The notes under the pieces were generated by a model. It was not told the origin of the DNA, made no database searches, and was given only the letters and a program-made list of their open reading frames with translations. From assembly GCA_020057185.1 (NCBI GenBank), contig JAGVGK010000025.1, positions 1-35,892 of the forward strand: a stretch of 35,892 bases of DNA, given 5' to 3'. This DNA comes from Minisyncoccota bacterium. Lineage in GTDB: Bacteria; Patescibacteriota; Minisyncoccia; Phycocordibacterales; JACOZG01. Every line of letters starts with the position of its first letter. Position 1 is the stretch's first letter. A program made the translations under genes and the position numbers. Shown here piece by piece: positions 19,106 to 27,718 of the stretch.

Positions 19106-19687
19106 TCAAGATTCGAGTTGGAAATGTAATTTTAATTCTGCTTCGTTGGTCGGATTTAATAATTCGCCGTAACGGACAAAAGGGCGAAGTTCGAAAAATT
19201 CGACAATAAAATCAATTTGATCGCGACAAGGGTAAGGGTAAACAAAAACTGATTTCTGCCATTCATAAAAACCAAGTTCGCGAAGTTTGAGTCGAAGAGC
19301 ATCTCGACCGCGACGCTTCTTCTCTGGCACATCAAAAAACACTAGGTGCCATCGCCCGTCCCAACGAGTTGGTTTAGAAATGGTGAGATTATCAATATTG
19401 GCTTGAATAACTCTTCTCTGCCCCGCTTCGGTTAAAACAATTTTAATGGAACCATCTTGATGTTCCCGATATTCTATCAACCGACCATATTTAAATTCGT
19501 TCAAAACACGATACAGATACTGGCGATCAATTTTCTTCCATTCTCTAGCCATAGAACGAATAATAAAACTCTGTTTACTAACCGATCGTGTCATACTTAA
19601 AGTTATTCCCGCTTCTAAAAGCAATAAAATTTTCTGCTTACGCGGACTACGCCAAACCTGTGTTCCTTTAGTTTTAATTCTAGCCAT
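19106..19687 (-). CDS. PaaX-like HTH protein with Cas2-like ferredoxin-fold C-terminal domain
   Basis: N-terminal winged-HTH-like; C-terminal RWDGRWHLVFFDVPEKKRRGRDALRLKLRELGFYEWQKSVFVYPYPC typical of PaaX/Cas2-like domain; start trimmed to ATG at 19687. Confidence 0.8.
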   Translation of the reverse strand: MARIKTKGTQVWRSPRKQKILLLLEAGITLSMTRSVSKQSFIIRSMAREWKKIDRQYLYRVLNEFKYGRLIEYREHQDGSIKIVLTEAGQRRVIQANIDNLTISKPTRWDGRWHLVFFDVPEKKRRGRDALRLKLRELGFYEWQKSVFVYPYPCRDQIDFIVEFFELRPFVRYGELLNPTNEAELKLHFQLES

Positions 19688-19694
19688 AAAGCTA

Positions 19695-19734
19695 ATTATA
19701 CTATAACGCCACGATCGTGTAAGTACCGTATAAT
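19695..19734. repeat. 40-bp tripartite dyad, copy 4, overlapping the PaaX-like gene promoter
   Basis: ATTATACT-ataacgc-CACGATCGTG-taagtac-CGTATAAT; minus-strand TATAAT (19700-19695) ends 7 nt before the ATG. Confidence 0.85.
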
Positions 19735-19743
19735 CTAAAAACA

Positions 19744-19777
19744 CAAATAAAAGCCCCGGGCGAGTGGCGCGGGGCTT
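19744..19777 (-). terminator. terminator of the 19776 gene
   Basis: AAGCCCCG...CGGGGCTTTTATTT on minus strand. Confidence 0.65.
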
Positions 19778-20372
19778 AAACGATCATAAGGACAACAACA
19801 TCATCGGGTCCGAAAGACTCGGTCAACTTCCGAGAACGCGAGCTTAAACGATCGTCAAGAAGATAAAGACCGCGAACCCGTTCAAACATATTCTCGTCAC
19901 GATAGGTCGTGCCGGGAAACCAAATGTTACGGTTTTTGTTGCCCCTTAACCACTCCAACCAAGAGATAGGTAAATATCTGGGATGTCGCCGGGCCCAATC
20001 AAGGATACAAGCATTGGCCGCGTGCCGATCTCTAATCCATTTAATTAGCTTCCTGACGAGGACTCGTTTACCGCTCTCTTGAATCTCCGACTGATAGAGT
20101 TCAAATTCAGTCGGGTTCCAAACCCATGGTTTTAAACTTCGATTATGTCTACATTTTTCTAAACCATGAACTGAACAGGGATCAAGGTCTGTTTTGATTA
20201 TCAGATCAATCTCTACAATTTCCCTAATTCCCTCCAACGCTTCACGGACTAAGCACAGGAAACACGGATCGAGCAAGCGCGCGGCGTGTTCAGTGGTAAA
20301 GCCGGCTCTTTCCATGGCTCGCTGTAGTTGCAAGAGATATTCAAGTTCGAGTTTTAGTTTATCATCGCTCAT
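19776..20372 (-). CDS. hypothetical protein
   Basis: ORF with strong SD (AAAGGAGG, spacer, ATG) and own terminator. Confidence 0.6.
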   Translation of the reverse strand: MSDDKLKLELEYLLQLQRAMERAGFTTEHAARLLDPCFLCLVREALEGIREIVEIDLIIKTDLDPCSVHGLEKCRHNRSLKPWVWNPTEFELYQSEIQESGKRVLVRKLIKWIRDRHAANACILDWARRHPRYLPISWLEWLRGNKNRNIWFPGTTYRDENMFERVRGLYLLDDRLSSRSRKLTESFGPDDVVVLMIV

Positions 20373-20479
20373 CCGATCCTCCTTTCTTGTTTGTTTTGTA
20401 AATGTTCTGTTTGTTCAAAAGCTAAACCAACCCTAGCAAATTACTTCCTAAATGGCAATTTTATGTTTACAATAGAGGG

Positions 20480-21625
20480 ATGGTTGAATATGTGATCTCA
20501 CTTGACGAAGAGAAGCGCTTATTGGCGAAATTAGCCCAACGCGGAGACACCGAGGCCGAACGCCTTCGGCGCTTCCTTAATTTGCCCGACCTCTCGCGCG
20601 CGCCCGACAGTCCCCTTCACGCGATTGTCGAGCAAGTGAAGAATTTGCCTCTCTTCAAAAACTTCGACCTGATCACCATTCCCGAAATTGTTTCCGCCAA
20701 AATTAGTTTCGATTTATTTAATTTCGCTCCGGATCATCCGGCGCGCAGTCATTCCGATACTTACTATCTTGATGAAGAAAATATTTTGCGGACTCACGAC
20801 ACAGTGATGTGGTATTACTATCTCAATCATCCCGAAATTAAGAAAAAAATTGTTGCCCAAGAATCACTCGGCGTCCTCTGCTACGGTAAAGTTTATCGCA
20901 AAGACGAAATTGATCGTCGCCATTTGAATGTCTTTCATCAGATGGGCGGATTATATTTAGTCCCCGATTCGCACCCCACTCTAACGATTGACGATTTGAA
21001 GAAAGTGCTGATCGATATTACTCAAAATCTTTTCGGCTCAAAAATTAATCTTCGTTTCAACCCCGACACCTTCCCCTACACTGATCCGAGTTTGGAAGTG
21101 GAAGTGAATCCGCCAGCCGGCGGAAATAAACAATGGATTGAAATTTTGGGTGGCGGACTGCCAAGAAAAGAAGTGCTGGCGAACTTCGGTGTCCATGGTT
21201 ATCACGGCTGGGCGTTCGGCTTCGGCCTCGAACGGCTCGCGATTTTGAGTCTGGATTTGCCGGACATTCGACTGCTCTGGTCAGCCGATCCGCGAGTGAA
21301 GAAACAATTGAAATTGGGCCACCAATATCAAGCGGTTTCTAAATATCCGCCAATCACGCGCGATATCTCGTTCATCGTGCCTAACTCGTTCATCCCGAAT
21401 AATTATTTTGATTTAATTCGTGATCTCGGTGGTGATTTAGTCGAGGAAGTGACGCTCTTAGATAAATACGAGAACGCCACCAAGTTCGGCGCGGAAAAAA
21501 TAAGTTATACCTATCGAATTATTTACCGCCATCTCGATCGAACTCTGACTAACGAAGAAATCAACAGCTTGGACGAAAAAATCCGCGCCCGCACCGCGAG
21601 CGACTTCTTGGCCGTTCTCCGTTGA
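20480..21625 (+). CDS. pheS: single-chain phenylalanyl-tRNA synthetase (alpha catalytic core plus C-terminal FDX-ACB domain)
   Basis: class II core (FHQMGGLYLV, WIEILGGG, GWAFGFGLERLAIL) followed by YPPITRDISFIVP...YRIIYRHLDRTLTNEEINSLDEKIR. Confidence 0.88.
   Translation: MVEYVISLDEEKRLLAKLAQRGDTEAERLRRFLNLPDLSRAPDSPLHAIVEQVKNLPLFKNFDLITIPEIVSAKISFDLFNFAPDHPARSHSDTYYLDEENILRTHDTVMWYYYLNHPEIKKKIVAQESLGVLCYGKVYRKDEIDRRHLNVFHQMGGLYLVPDSHPTLTIDDLKKVLIDITQNLFGSKINLRFNPDTFPYTDPSLEVEVNPPAGGNKQWIEILGGGLPRKEVLANFGVHGYHGWAFGFGLERLAILSLDLPDIRLLWSADPRVKKQLKLGHQYQAVSKYPPITRDISFIVPNSFIPNNYFDLIRDLGGDLVEEVTLLDKYENATKFGAEKISYTYRIIYRHLDRTLTNEEINSLDEKIRARTASDFLAVLR
21109..21124. repeat. hairpin TCCGCC-AGCC-GGCGGA inside pheS
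   Basis: perfect 6-bp stem; encodes PPAGG, as the palindrome in rnhB does. Confidence 0.55.
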
Positions 21626-21698
21626 AGCCAGCGGTCGGGCTTGAACCGACGACCTACGGTTTACAAAACCGTTGCTCTACCAACTGAGCTACGCTGGC
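21626..21698 (-). tRNA. tRNA-Thr (anticodon UGU), no encoded CCA
   Basis: cloverleaf GCCAGCG.AGCTCAGTTGGTAGAGC.ACGGT TTTGTAA ACCGT.GGTTCAAGCC.CGCTGGC. Confidence 0.93.
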
Positions 21699-21716
21699 AC
21701 ATCTACATTCTATAAC

Positions 21717-21798
21717 ATAAATCACAAAATCGTTGCGTTACCACTAAGTCCCGACGCTTCGGTCGGGAGGCCGACTAATACGTCGGCCCTACGCTGGC
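21717..21798 (-). pseudogene. tRNA-Thr-like 5' remnant interrupted by twin hairpins
   Basis: GCCAGCGTAG-[44-nt twin hairpin]-CTTAGTGGTAACGCAACGATTTTGTGATTT aligns to the 5' half of the adjacent tRNA-Thr. Confidence 0.7.
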
Positions 21799-21808
21799 GA
21801 GTTTCTAA

Positions 21809-22210
21809 CTAACGAATATCCGCCCGACGAACCATCTCCTCTTTATAATCTTTAATTTGCTCGAGAAAAAAGGAGACTGAACCGCGATGGCGATCACTGG
21901 GTGTCTGCCCGCGACCGCGAACCGCGTCAATAAGTAAGGCGAAACGTTTTTCGATTCGAGTTAAAACCATGCGTCCCAATGACGCGAGCGTGTGCAAAGC
22001 CACCAAAAAGCGAATGGACAAATATTTAACGATGTAACGAACCGCCGTAATCAAGCTGTGAGCGGTGGTGGTAATGACCGGTTCTAGAATCTCACTCGTC
22101 GATCGAGAAGCAACAGAGAGATTGGTCAGGCGTTGACCTTCAATAATAATTAAACCAAGCATCGCGAGCGAGCTACCGACAATTAGAATAATAGAAATTA
22201 TAAATAACAT
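21809..22210 (-). CDS. hypothetical protein with N-terminal membrane segment
   Basis: hydrophobic N-terminus; no recognised family. Confidence 0.5.
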   Translation of the reverse strand: MLFIISIILIVGSSLAMLGLIIIEGQRLTNLSVASRSTSEILEPVITTTAHSLITAVRYIVKYLSIRFLVALHTLASLGRMVLTRIEKRFALLIDAVRGRGQTPSDRHRGSVSFFLEQIKDYKEEMVRRADIR

Positions 22211-22216
22211 AAAATT

Positions 22217-22678
22217 TTAAACATCTGCCCGCGCATCGAGACGATGCCACGCGCCAATCTCGATGCGTTCACCGAACTTCTGAATCGCGCTCTTGATTAA
22301 ATCGGCAACAGTTTGATTAGGATCTTTGACAAATGGTTGAGCCAGAAGTTCGGTGACATCCTGCGGTCCCATGGCCGCAACATGCATTGCTAAATCATCG
22401 GCGAGTAAACGGAAATCTTTATTCTTGGCGACAAAATCCGTTTCGGATTGAAGCTCGAGTAAGGCGCCAAGCGTACCGGTGGAATGAACATAAGCGCTCA
22501 CCGCACCCGCCCCCAGCGTCCGCGACGCCTTCTTGCCAGCGATCTGTTCACCCGCCGCCTTCAGCCAGTCGATCGCCTTATCTTCATCCCCCGCCACCGC
22601 CTCGAGCGCTCGTTTGCATTCAGCAATCGAGATGCCCGTTCGATCACGAAGTGATTTAATTTGTTTGGCGGAAATCAT
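22217..22678 (-). CDS. tsf: elongation factor Ts (short form)
   Basis: IKSLRDRTGISIAECKRAL...SETDFVAKN; next to rpsB. Confidence 0.93.
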   Translation of the reverse strand: MISAKQIKSLRDRTGISIAECKRALEAVAGDEDKAIDWLKAAGEQIAGKKASRTLGAGAVSAYVHSTGTLGALLELQSETDFVAKNKDFRLLADDLAMHVAAMGPQDVTELLAQPFVKDPNQTVADLIKSAIQKFGERIEIGAWHRLDARADV

Positions 22679-23400
22679 AGAGGTAATACTGGCGCTGGTG
22701 TCTCAGCGAGTACTTTGCCTGATTCATAAGCCACAGCTAAAGCTTCAACAAAATATTCAATACTCGACACACTATTGTCATTACCCACAATTGGATAATC
22801 AACTAAATTTAAGTTGCAATCGGTGCTCGAGACACTCACGACTGGCACGCCGACTCGGCGCGCTTCGGCAACCGCGATTTCTTCGGCGTCAGAATCGATG
22901 ACAAAAACGGCGCCAGGCAGTTTGGTTAGAGACACGAGACTAGCAAAATATCGTTCCAAATCTTGGATCTCCTTATCCAATTTCGCGCGTTCTCGTTTGG
23001 TGTAAATTTTGAAACCGCCACTAGCGCTCTCGCTCTTCAACGCCTCAAGCCGATCAATCCGCCGACGGATCTCGGTAAAATTCGTGAGCGTTCCACCGAT
23101 CCACCGCGTAGTAACATAAGGCATACCAATTCGGCGCGCCACCCGCTCCACCGCCGACGACGCTTCGGGCTTCGTCCCCACCAGTAATAATTGCTTCCCG
23201 CTCTGGCCAATTTCTTTAAGGAAATCTTTCGCTTTCTCTAACGCCAAAATCGTCTGATCGAGATCAATAATCGTCGCTTTATTTTTAAAACCGTAAATAT
23301 ACGGCTTCACCGACGAGTGTCGGCGCGACCGCGAGTAACCATAATGCGCCCCGCGCGCAAAAAGCTCTTCAATCTCCGGCGATTCAACCTTATTTATCAT
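22675..23400 (-). CDS. rpsB: 30S ribosomal protein uS2
   Basis: [39 protein letters not shown]; start trimmed to ATG at 23400, overlapping the prfA stop. Confidence 0.95.
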   Translation of the reverse strand: MINKVESPEIEELFARGAHYGYSRSRRHSSVKPYIYGFKNKATIIDLDQTILALEKAKDFLKEIGQSGKQLLLVGTKPEASSAVERVARRIGMPYVTTRWIGGTLTNFTEIRRRIDRLEALKSESASGGFKIYTKRERAKLDKEIQDLERYFASLVSLTKLPGAVFVIDSDAEEIAVAEARRVGVPVVSVSSTDCNLNLVDYPIVGNDNSVSSIEYFVEALAVAYESGKVLAETPAPVLPL

Positions 23401-24386
23401 ACTGAAGAGTATAGCAGAGGACCAGCTGTTTGCAAAGCGGTGATAATCGGTTCGATGTCGCCGGCGAAAATGCGGTCGAGGTTGTGCCAAGATTGTTTCA
23501 AGCGATGGTCGGTGACGCGATCTTGGATAATATTATAAGTCCTGATCTTCTCCGAACGATCGGCGGTGCCAATTTGATTACGCCGTTCGAGCGCCGCCGA
23601 TCCTGCCACCGCCGTGTCGTGAATTGTCGCCAGTTTATTGCGCAAAATTAGCATCGCTTTATCTCGATTACGGCTCTGGCTTCGTTCACTCGTGCACCGC
23701 ACTACCATCCCCGACGGTTTGTGCGTCACTCGCACCGCCGTCTCCACTTTGTTAACATTTTGCCCACCGGCACCACCGGAACGGCTGAAAGTCACTTCAA
23801 TATCGCTCGGGTTGATTTCAAAAATGGCGGTTTGACGAAGGGGAATAACCGCGACCGACGCGGTGGAAGTGTGAACTCGCCCGAGTTTCTCGGTCGCCGG
23901 CACGCGTTGGATCCGATGCACGCCACTTTCGTAATGCAACGCCAGCTCGGCACCCGCGCCGGATATTTCAAAAGTCGCTTCGCGATAACCACCAAGTTCA
24001 GACGCTGATTCCGCAAGCCGAGTGAACGACCACCCGCGAATCGCCGCATAGTGTTCATACATTGAAGCTAGCTTCGCTGCGAACAAAGCTGATTCTTCAC
24101 CGCCGGCGCCGGCGCGAATCTCTAGTATCAAATTGACTTTATCAGATTGATCAACATCACTAACAGAATTTTTCGAATTCGCCTCGCTGGCAATAATTTG
24201 CTCGGCTTGCCGATAGAGTTCAGTTTCTTGCTCGGCTAATTCGCGAATTTCTTGCCGAGCAAGCTCGGTCATTTCGCTATCACTCGTCGCGAGACGCTCG
24301 AGTTCAGCCATTCGTTCGCGAAGCCGTCCGGCTGCCAACGCCAGATAAGCCGTCTTAGGATTGTCCCGAAAGATCGCCCACTCCAT
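23397..24386 (-). CDS. prfA: peptide chain release factor 1
   Basis: [41 protein letters not shown]. Confidence 0.92.
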   Translation of the reverse strand: MEWAIFRDNPKTAYLALAAGRLRERMAELERLATSDSEMTELARQEIRELAEQETELYRQAEQIIASEANSKNSVSDVDQSDKVNLILEIRAGAGGEESALFAAKLASMYEHYAAIRGWSFTRLAESASELGGYREATFEISGAGAELALHYESGVHRIQRVPATEKLGRVHTSTASVAVIPLRQTAIFEINPSDIEVTFSRSGGAGGQNVNKVETAVRVTHKPSGMVVRCTSERSQSRNRDKAMLILRNKLATIHDTAVAGSAALERRNQIGTADRSEKIRTYNIIQDRVTDHRLKQSWHNLDRIFAGDIEPIITALQTAGPLLYSSV

Positions 24387-24651
24387 GTGAAATTTTAGCG
24401 TTCGATTTAACTCGCGGTTTTTTAGGTTTCTTAGTGGCGCTAATTTCCGTACTCTTCACACGCCGTTTCTTAAACTTCTCTACTCGGCCGGCGGTATCGA
24501 GAATTTTATCTTGACCCGAGAAAAAAGGATGGCAAACACTGCAAATTTCGATGTGTAATTTCGGCAAAGTTGAACCGACGGTAAAAGCCGCGCCACAGGA
24601 ACAAGTGACCGCCGCCGCGTCGTGATAAATTGGGTGAATATCAGTTTTCAT
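24355..24651 (-). CDS. rpmE: 50S ribosomal protein bL31
   Basis: [28 protein letters not shown]...[27 protein letters not shown]. Confidence 0.94.
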   Translation of the reverse strand: MKTDIHPIYHDAAAVTCSCGAAFTVGSTLPKLHIEICSVCHPFFSGQDKILDTAGRVEKFKKRRVKSTEISATKKPKKPRVKSNAKISHGVGDLSGQS

Positions 24652-24675
24652 CAGAGTTATGACTGTAGCAAAAAA

Positions 24676-26025
24676 TTAATTATTTTGCAACGGGTCAATC
24701 ATATTCAACTGGATGTTTGACGCCTTCGCCAACACTTGTGTCCCGTAAGAACAACTCGCTCCGCCGGTGCCATAATATTTGCAAGCGGCGGCGATTTCGG
24801 CCGTATATCGACCGCTACTCGCGCCCAAATCTGAGAGATAGAGCGCCGTCGCCATAATCGCCTGCTCCGGATTCCACGGATCGACTTTATCACCCGTCAA
24901 ACCCACCAATTGACCAATTCGGTTTTTAAATAATTCCCAAGTGGACGGAATAAACTGTGACGGCCCCATCGCTCCGCCATAACCGCGATTCGGAACATAG
25001 CGCGCGCCGGGCGGACAAGAAACCGGTGTTAATTTCCAATCACGACCCAATCGACTAGTAATACTTTGGAAAGGCACGGTGTCCCGCGGGGCCTTCATCA
25101 CTTTCTCAAACGGCGTGCCGGTGTTCTTGCCCACACCATCGCCCGTCTCCAAGCTAGAGAGAATACACGAACCTTGATTCTCGCCCAAATTAGATTCCTG
25201 GGTCAAAATGGCTAAAATTAACGCGGGACGAACACCGGTCTTTTGCGATGCTTTAGTGGCATAATCAAGAGCTTTACCAAACGGAATCGCGGCGGTATCG
25301 CGGAGCGCGAAGAGTGCCACCCGAATTTGGGCCGCCTTCCTTTGCCGTTCTGTCAGAACATTTTTATAATTAGTTTCCTTATTTTTAGTAATCGAGAGCA
25401 ATTGTTTTTTCTCAACTTCTTTCTTTTCAATCAACCGTTTCTCAGTTTCGATCCCCTGCCTAGCATCAATCTCGGCCTGTTGCTTATCTTCCAACACCAC
25501 CTTCGCCGATTCGGTATTGGCTTTCGTTGTTCGCATTTCGGTAAAAGCTTGGTGAATTGAATCCTCGAGATATTGGTAAGAATCGGCCTCATTAAACAAG
25601 TTGGCTAGAGTATCTTTTTCAAACAGTAATTCCACAATCGTGTTTTCTTCGGCGTTGCGTCGTTTCCGTAATAATTCGGCGAGCGAGACCTTGATCGTGG
25701 CAATCTTACCCGTCAGTTCGGTGATCGTTCCAGACTTTTGTTTGATGTCCCCACCCAAGCGTACAATTTCCAATTGATGCTGTTTGATCACCAATTTCGC
25801 CCGGCTAATTTGACCATTCAAAATATCCACATCGCGTTTAAGCGAGGCGCCTTGCTGTTGGGTAATCTGCAGAAGTTTTGTTTGAGCCGCAATCTGTTGT
25901 TCAACCAATTTGAGTTCGCTTTCCAACGCCACCTTACGGCTAGCCACTTGATCGGTGGTTTGGGCAAAAGTTAAGGTCGCAACGAGCGACACCGTAACCA
26001 CAATAAAACTAAACCACCGCTTCAT
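24676..26025 (-). CDS. secreted coiled-coil peptidoglycan hydrolase with lytic transglycosylase domain
   Basis: signal peptide MKRWFSFIVVTVSLVATLTFAQ; coiled coil; AILTQESNLGENQG...GYGGAMGPSQFIPSTWELF. Confidence 0.82.
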   Translation of the reverse strand: MKRWFSFIVVTVSLVATLTFAQTTDQVASRKVALESELKLVEQQIAAQTKLLQITQQQGASLKRDVDILNGQISRAKLVIKQHQLEIVRLGGDIKQKSGTITELTGKIATIKVSLAELLRKRRNAEENTIVELLFEKDTLANLFNEADSYQYLEDSIHQAFTEMRTTKANTESAKVVLEDKQQAEIDARQGIETEKRLIEKKEVEKKQLLSITKNKETNYKNVLTERQRKAAQIRVALFALRDTAAIPFGKALDYATKASQKTGVRPALILAILTQESNLGENQGSCILSSLETGDGVGKNTGTPFEKVMKAPRDTVPFQSITSRLGRDWKLTPVSCPPGARYVPNRGYGGAMGPSQFIPSTWELFKNRIGQLVGLTGDKVDPWNPEQAIMATALYLSDLGASSGRYTAEIAAACKYYGTGGASCSYGTQVLAKASNIQLNMIDPLQNN

Positions 26026-26659
26026 CTTTTCCATCCTCGCCCACCACCGGCTCCTTACCACGCTTTTCCACTTCAATCGCCGAGAGATCAATCGGAGCTT
26101 CCTCCACTTCTTCCTTGACCACCGCGATCCCAGCCACCACTTCCTCTGATTTGTGAGTCGTTGTCACGCCCGTCGGCAAAATTAAATCTTTGACGAGAAT
26201 CTGACTCTCGAGCGTCGTGAGAGAAGTGACATCAACGGTGATCCCGTGTGGCAAATCTTTTGGCAAGGCTTCGATTTCCAATTCATGAAGTACCTTAAGT
26301 AATGTCCCGCCGAGTTCCTTCACCGCCGGTGCGAGACCGGTGTATTCGATTGGAATTTTAATTTTAAGTACCACATCCTGCTCAACGACATAAAGATCGG
26401 CATGAACTAATTCACTATTAACGGGGTGATACACCACTTCGTGGACTAACACACTTTTCTTCCCCGCGGGAGTAGCGAGAGTAATAATTGAGGATTCGCC
26501 AGCTAATTTGAAAACTTTTTTGAAATCCGCCATCGACACAAAAAGCGACTGCGCCTTGTCTTTATGGCCATAGACCACGACCGGTAAACGCCCGGCTCGG
26601 CGCTCGGCTTTCAACTCCTTGCCAAAAATTGTCCGCGGTTCCGCTTGTAAACTAAACAT
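26009..26659 (-). CDS. rplY: 50S ribosomal protein bL25 (Ctc family)
   Basis: LQAEPRTIFGKELKAERRAGRLPVVVYGHKDKAQSLFV; start trimmed to ATG at 26659. Confidence 0.9.
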   Translation of the reverse strand: MFSLQAEPRTIFGKELKAERRAGRLPVVVYGHKDKAQSLFVSMADFKKVFKLAGESSIITLATPAGKKSVLVHEVVYHPVNSELVHADLYVVEQDVVLKIKIPIEYTGLAPAVKELGGTLLKVLHELEIEALPKDLPHGITVDVTSLTTLESQILVKDLILPTGVTTTHKSEEVVAGIAVVKEEVEEAPIDLSAIEVEKRGKEPVVGEDGKDEAVV

Positions 26660-26708
26660 CCCTCTATTATGCACAGATTTAAAAAAAAGAAAAGGCGCGA
26701 GACTAAAC

Positions 26709-26781
26709 AACCCCACCCCAACCCTCCCCAAAGGGAAGGGCGAAAAACCACCTCCCCCTTCGGGGGAGGTTAGGAGGGGGT
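26709..26781. repeat. nested CT/GA-rich inverted repeats
   Basis: ACCTCCCCC-TTC-GGGGGAGGT perfect hairpin (26750-26770) within larger complementary CCCAACCCTCC/GGAGGGGG arms. Confidence 0.65.
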
Positions 26782-26804
26782 AAAAAAAGAGACGGGAAGA
26801 AATT

Positions 26805-27671
26805 CTACAAACTATTGAACAATTTTAATTTCTTCTCCACCACCGCTTGGATCGCCTGCACCGCCGATTTCAGAATTTTATACGGCACGATTTCGTCCGG
26901 ATTCTCTTGCAACGCCAATCTTAGCGCGTCACGATACGCCACTCTAATCTCGGTGTTGATGTGGATAATCGCAATACCAGCGGCAATCGCTCGGCGAATG
27001 TCGTCATCAGTATTACCCGACGCACCGTGAAGAACAAGCGGAACGCCGGCTGATTCGCGAAGCAGTTTAATTCGATCAATATCCAGCGCCGGATCGGGTT
27101 GGCTCTTAAACATGCCGTGGATATTACCCACCGCGGGGGCGAAGAGATCCACTCCGGTCTCCGTCACGAAACGGCGCGCTTCGTCCGGTTTGACCAGATC
27201 ATCCGCGCCTAAACCGACGCCTTCCGGCACGGCGTCTAAGAGTTTAGACGAAGTGCCAATAAACCCTAGCTCACCCTCAACAATTATTTCTGATCTAGTC
27301 GAGCGCGCGTATTCGACACACTTTTTCGTCTCGGTGATATTCTCCTCGATCGACAATTTACTGCCGTCGAAAATCACGGCGTCAAAACCGGCATCAATCG
27401 CCTCTTTCACTCGATCGAAAGAATAAGTGTGATCAGCGTTGAGAAAAATCGGGGACTCGGATTCTTCGCGCACACTGGCGACCATCGCCGCGACTTGCCG
27501 GACACCAATGAAGTCGCGTTCACCCTCGGAGACGCCAATAATCACGGGTACTGCGAGTTCGCGCGCAGCGCGGACAATACCCCAAAACCCTTCGATATTC
27601 GAAATATTAAAATGCCCAATCGCCACCTTTCTTTCCTCCGCTTCGGCAATACATTCCCGCAAAGTTTTCAT
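26805..27671 (-). CDS. fba: class II fructose-bisphosphate aldolase
   Basis: IGHFNISN, LNADHTYSFD, VLHGASGNTDDDIRRAIAAGIAIIHINTEIR. Confidence 0.92.
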   Translation of the reverse strand: MKTLRECIAEAEERKVAIGHFNISNIEGFWGIVRAARELAVPVIIGVSEGERDFIGVRQVAAMVASVREESESPIFLNADHTYSFDRVKEAIDAGFDAVIFDGSKLSIEENITETKKCVEYARSTRSEIIVEGELGFIGTSSKLLDAVPEGVGLGADDLVKPDEARRFVTETGVDLFAPAVGNIHGMFKSQPDPALDIDRIKLLRESAGVPLVLHGASGNTDDDIRRAIAAGIAIIHINTEIRVAYRDALRLALQENPDEIVPYKILKSAVQAIQAVVEKKLKLFNSL

Positions 27672-27718
27672 ACCTAACTATTGTAGCACAACTTAAATTA
27701 GCTTGGTATAATAATCGG

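Noticed and set aside
19106-19687. CRISPR-Cas locus suggested by the Cas2-like fold
   Set aside because: No repeat-spacer array and no cas1 or effector gene in the window; the N-terminal HTH fits the PaaX-type regulator better.
21623-21625. Alternative genetic code (UGA recoding as in some CPR lineages)
   Set aside because: TGA ends several clear genes (for example pheS at 21623-21625 and prfA at 23397-23399) and no conserved protein requires read-through.
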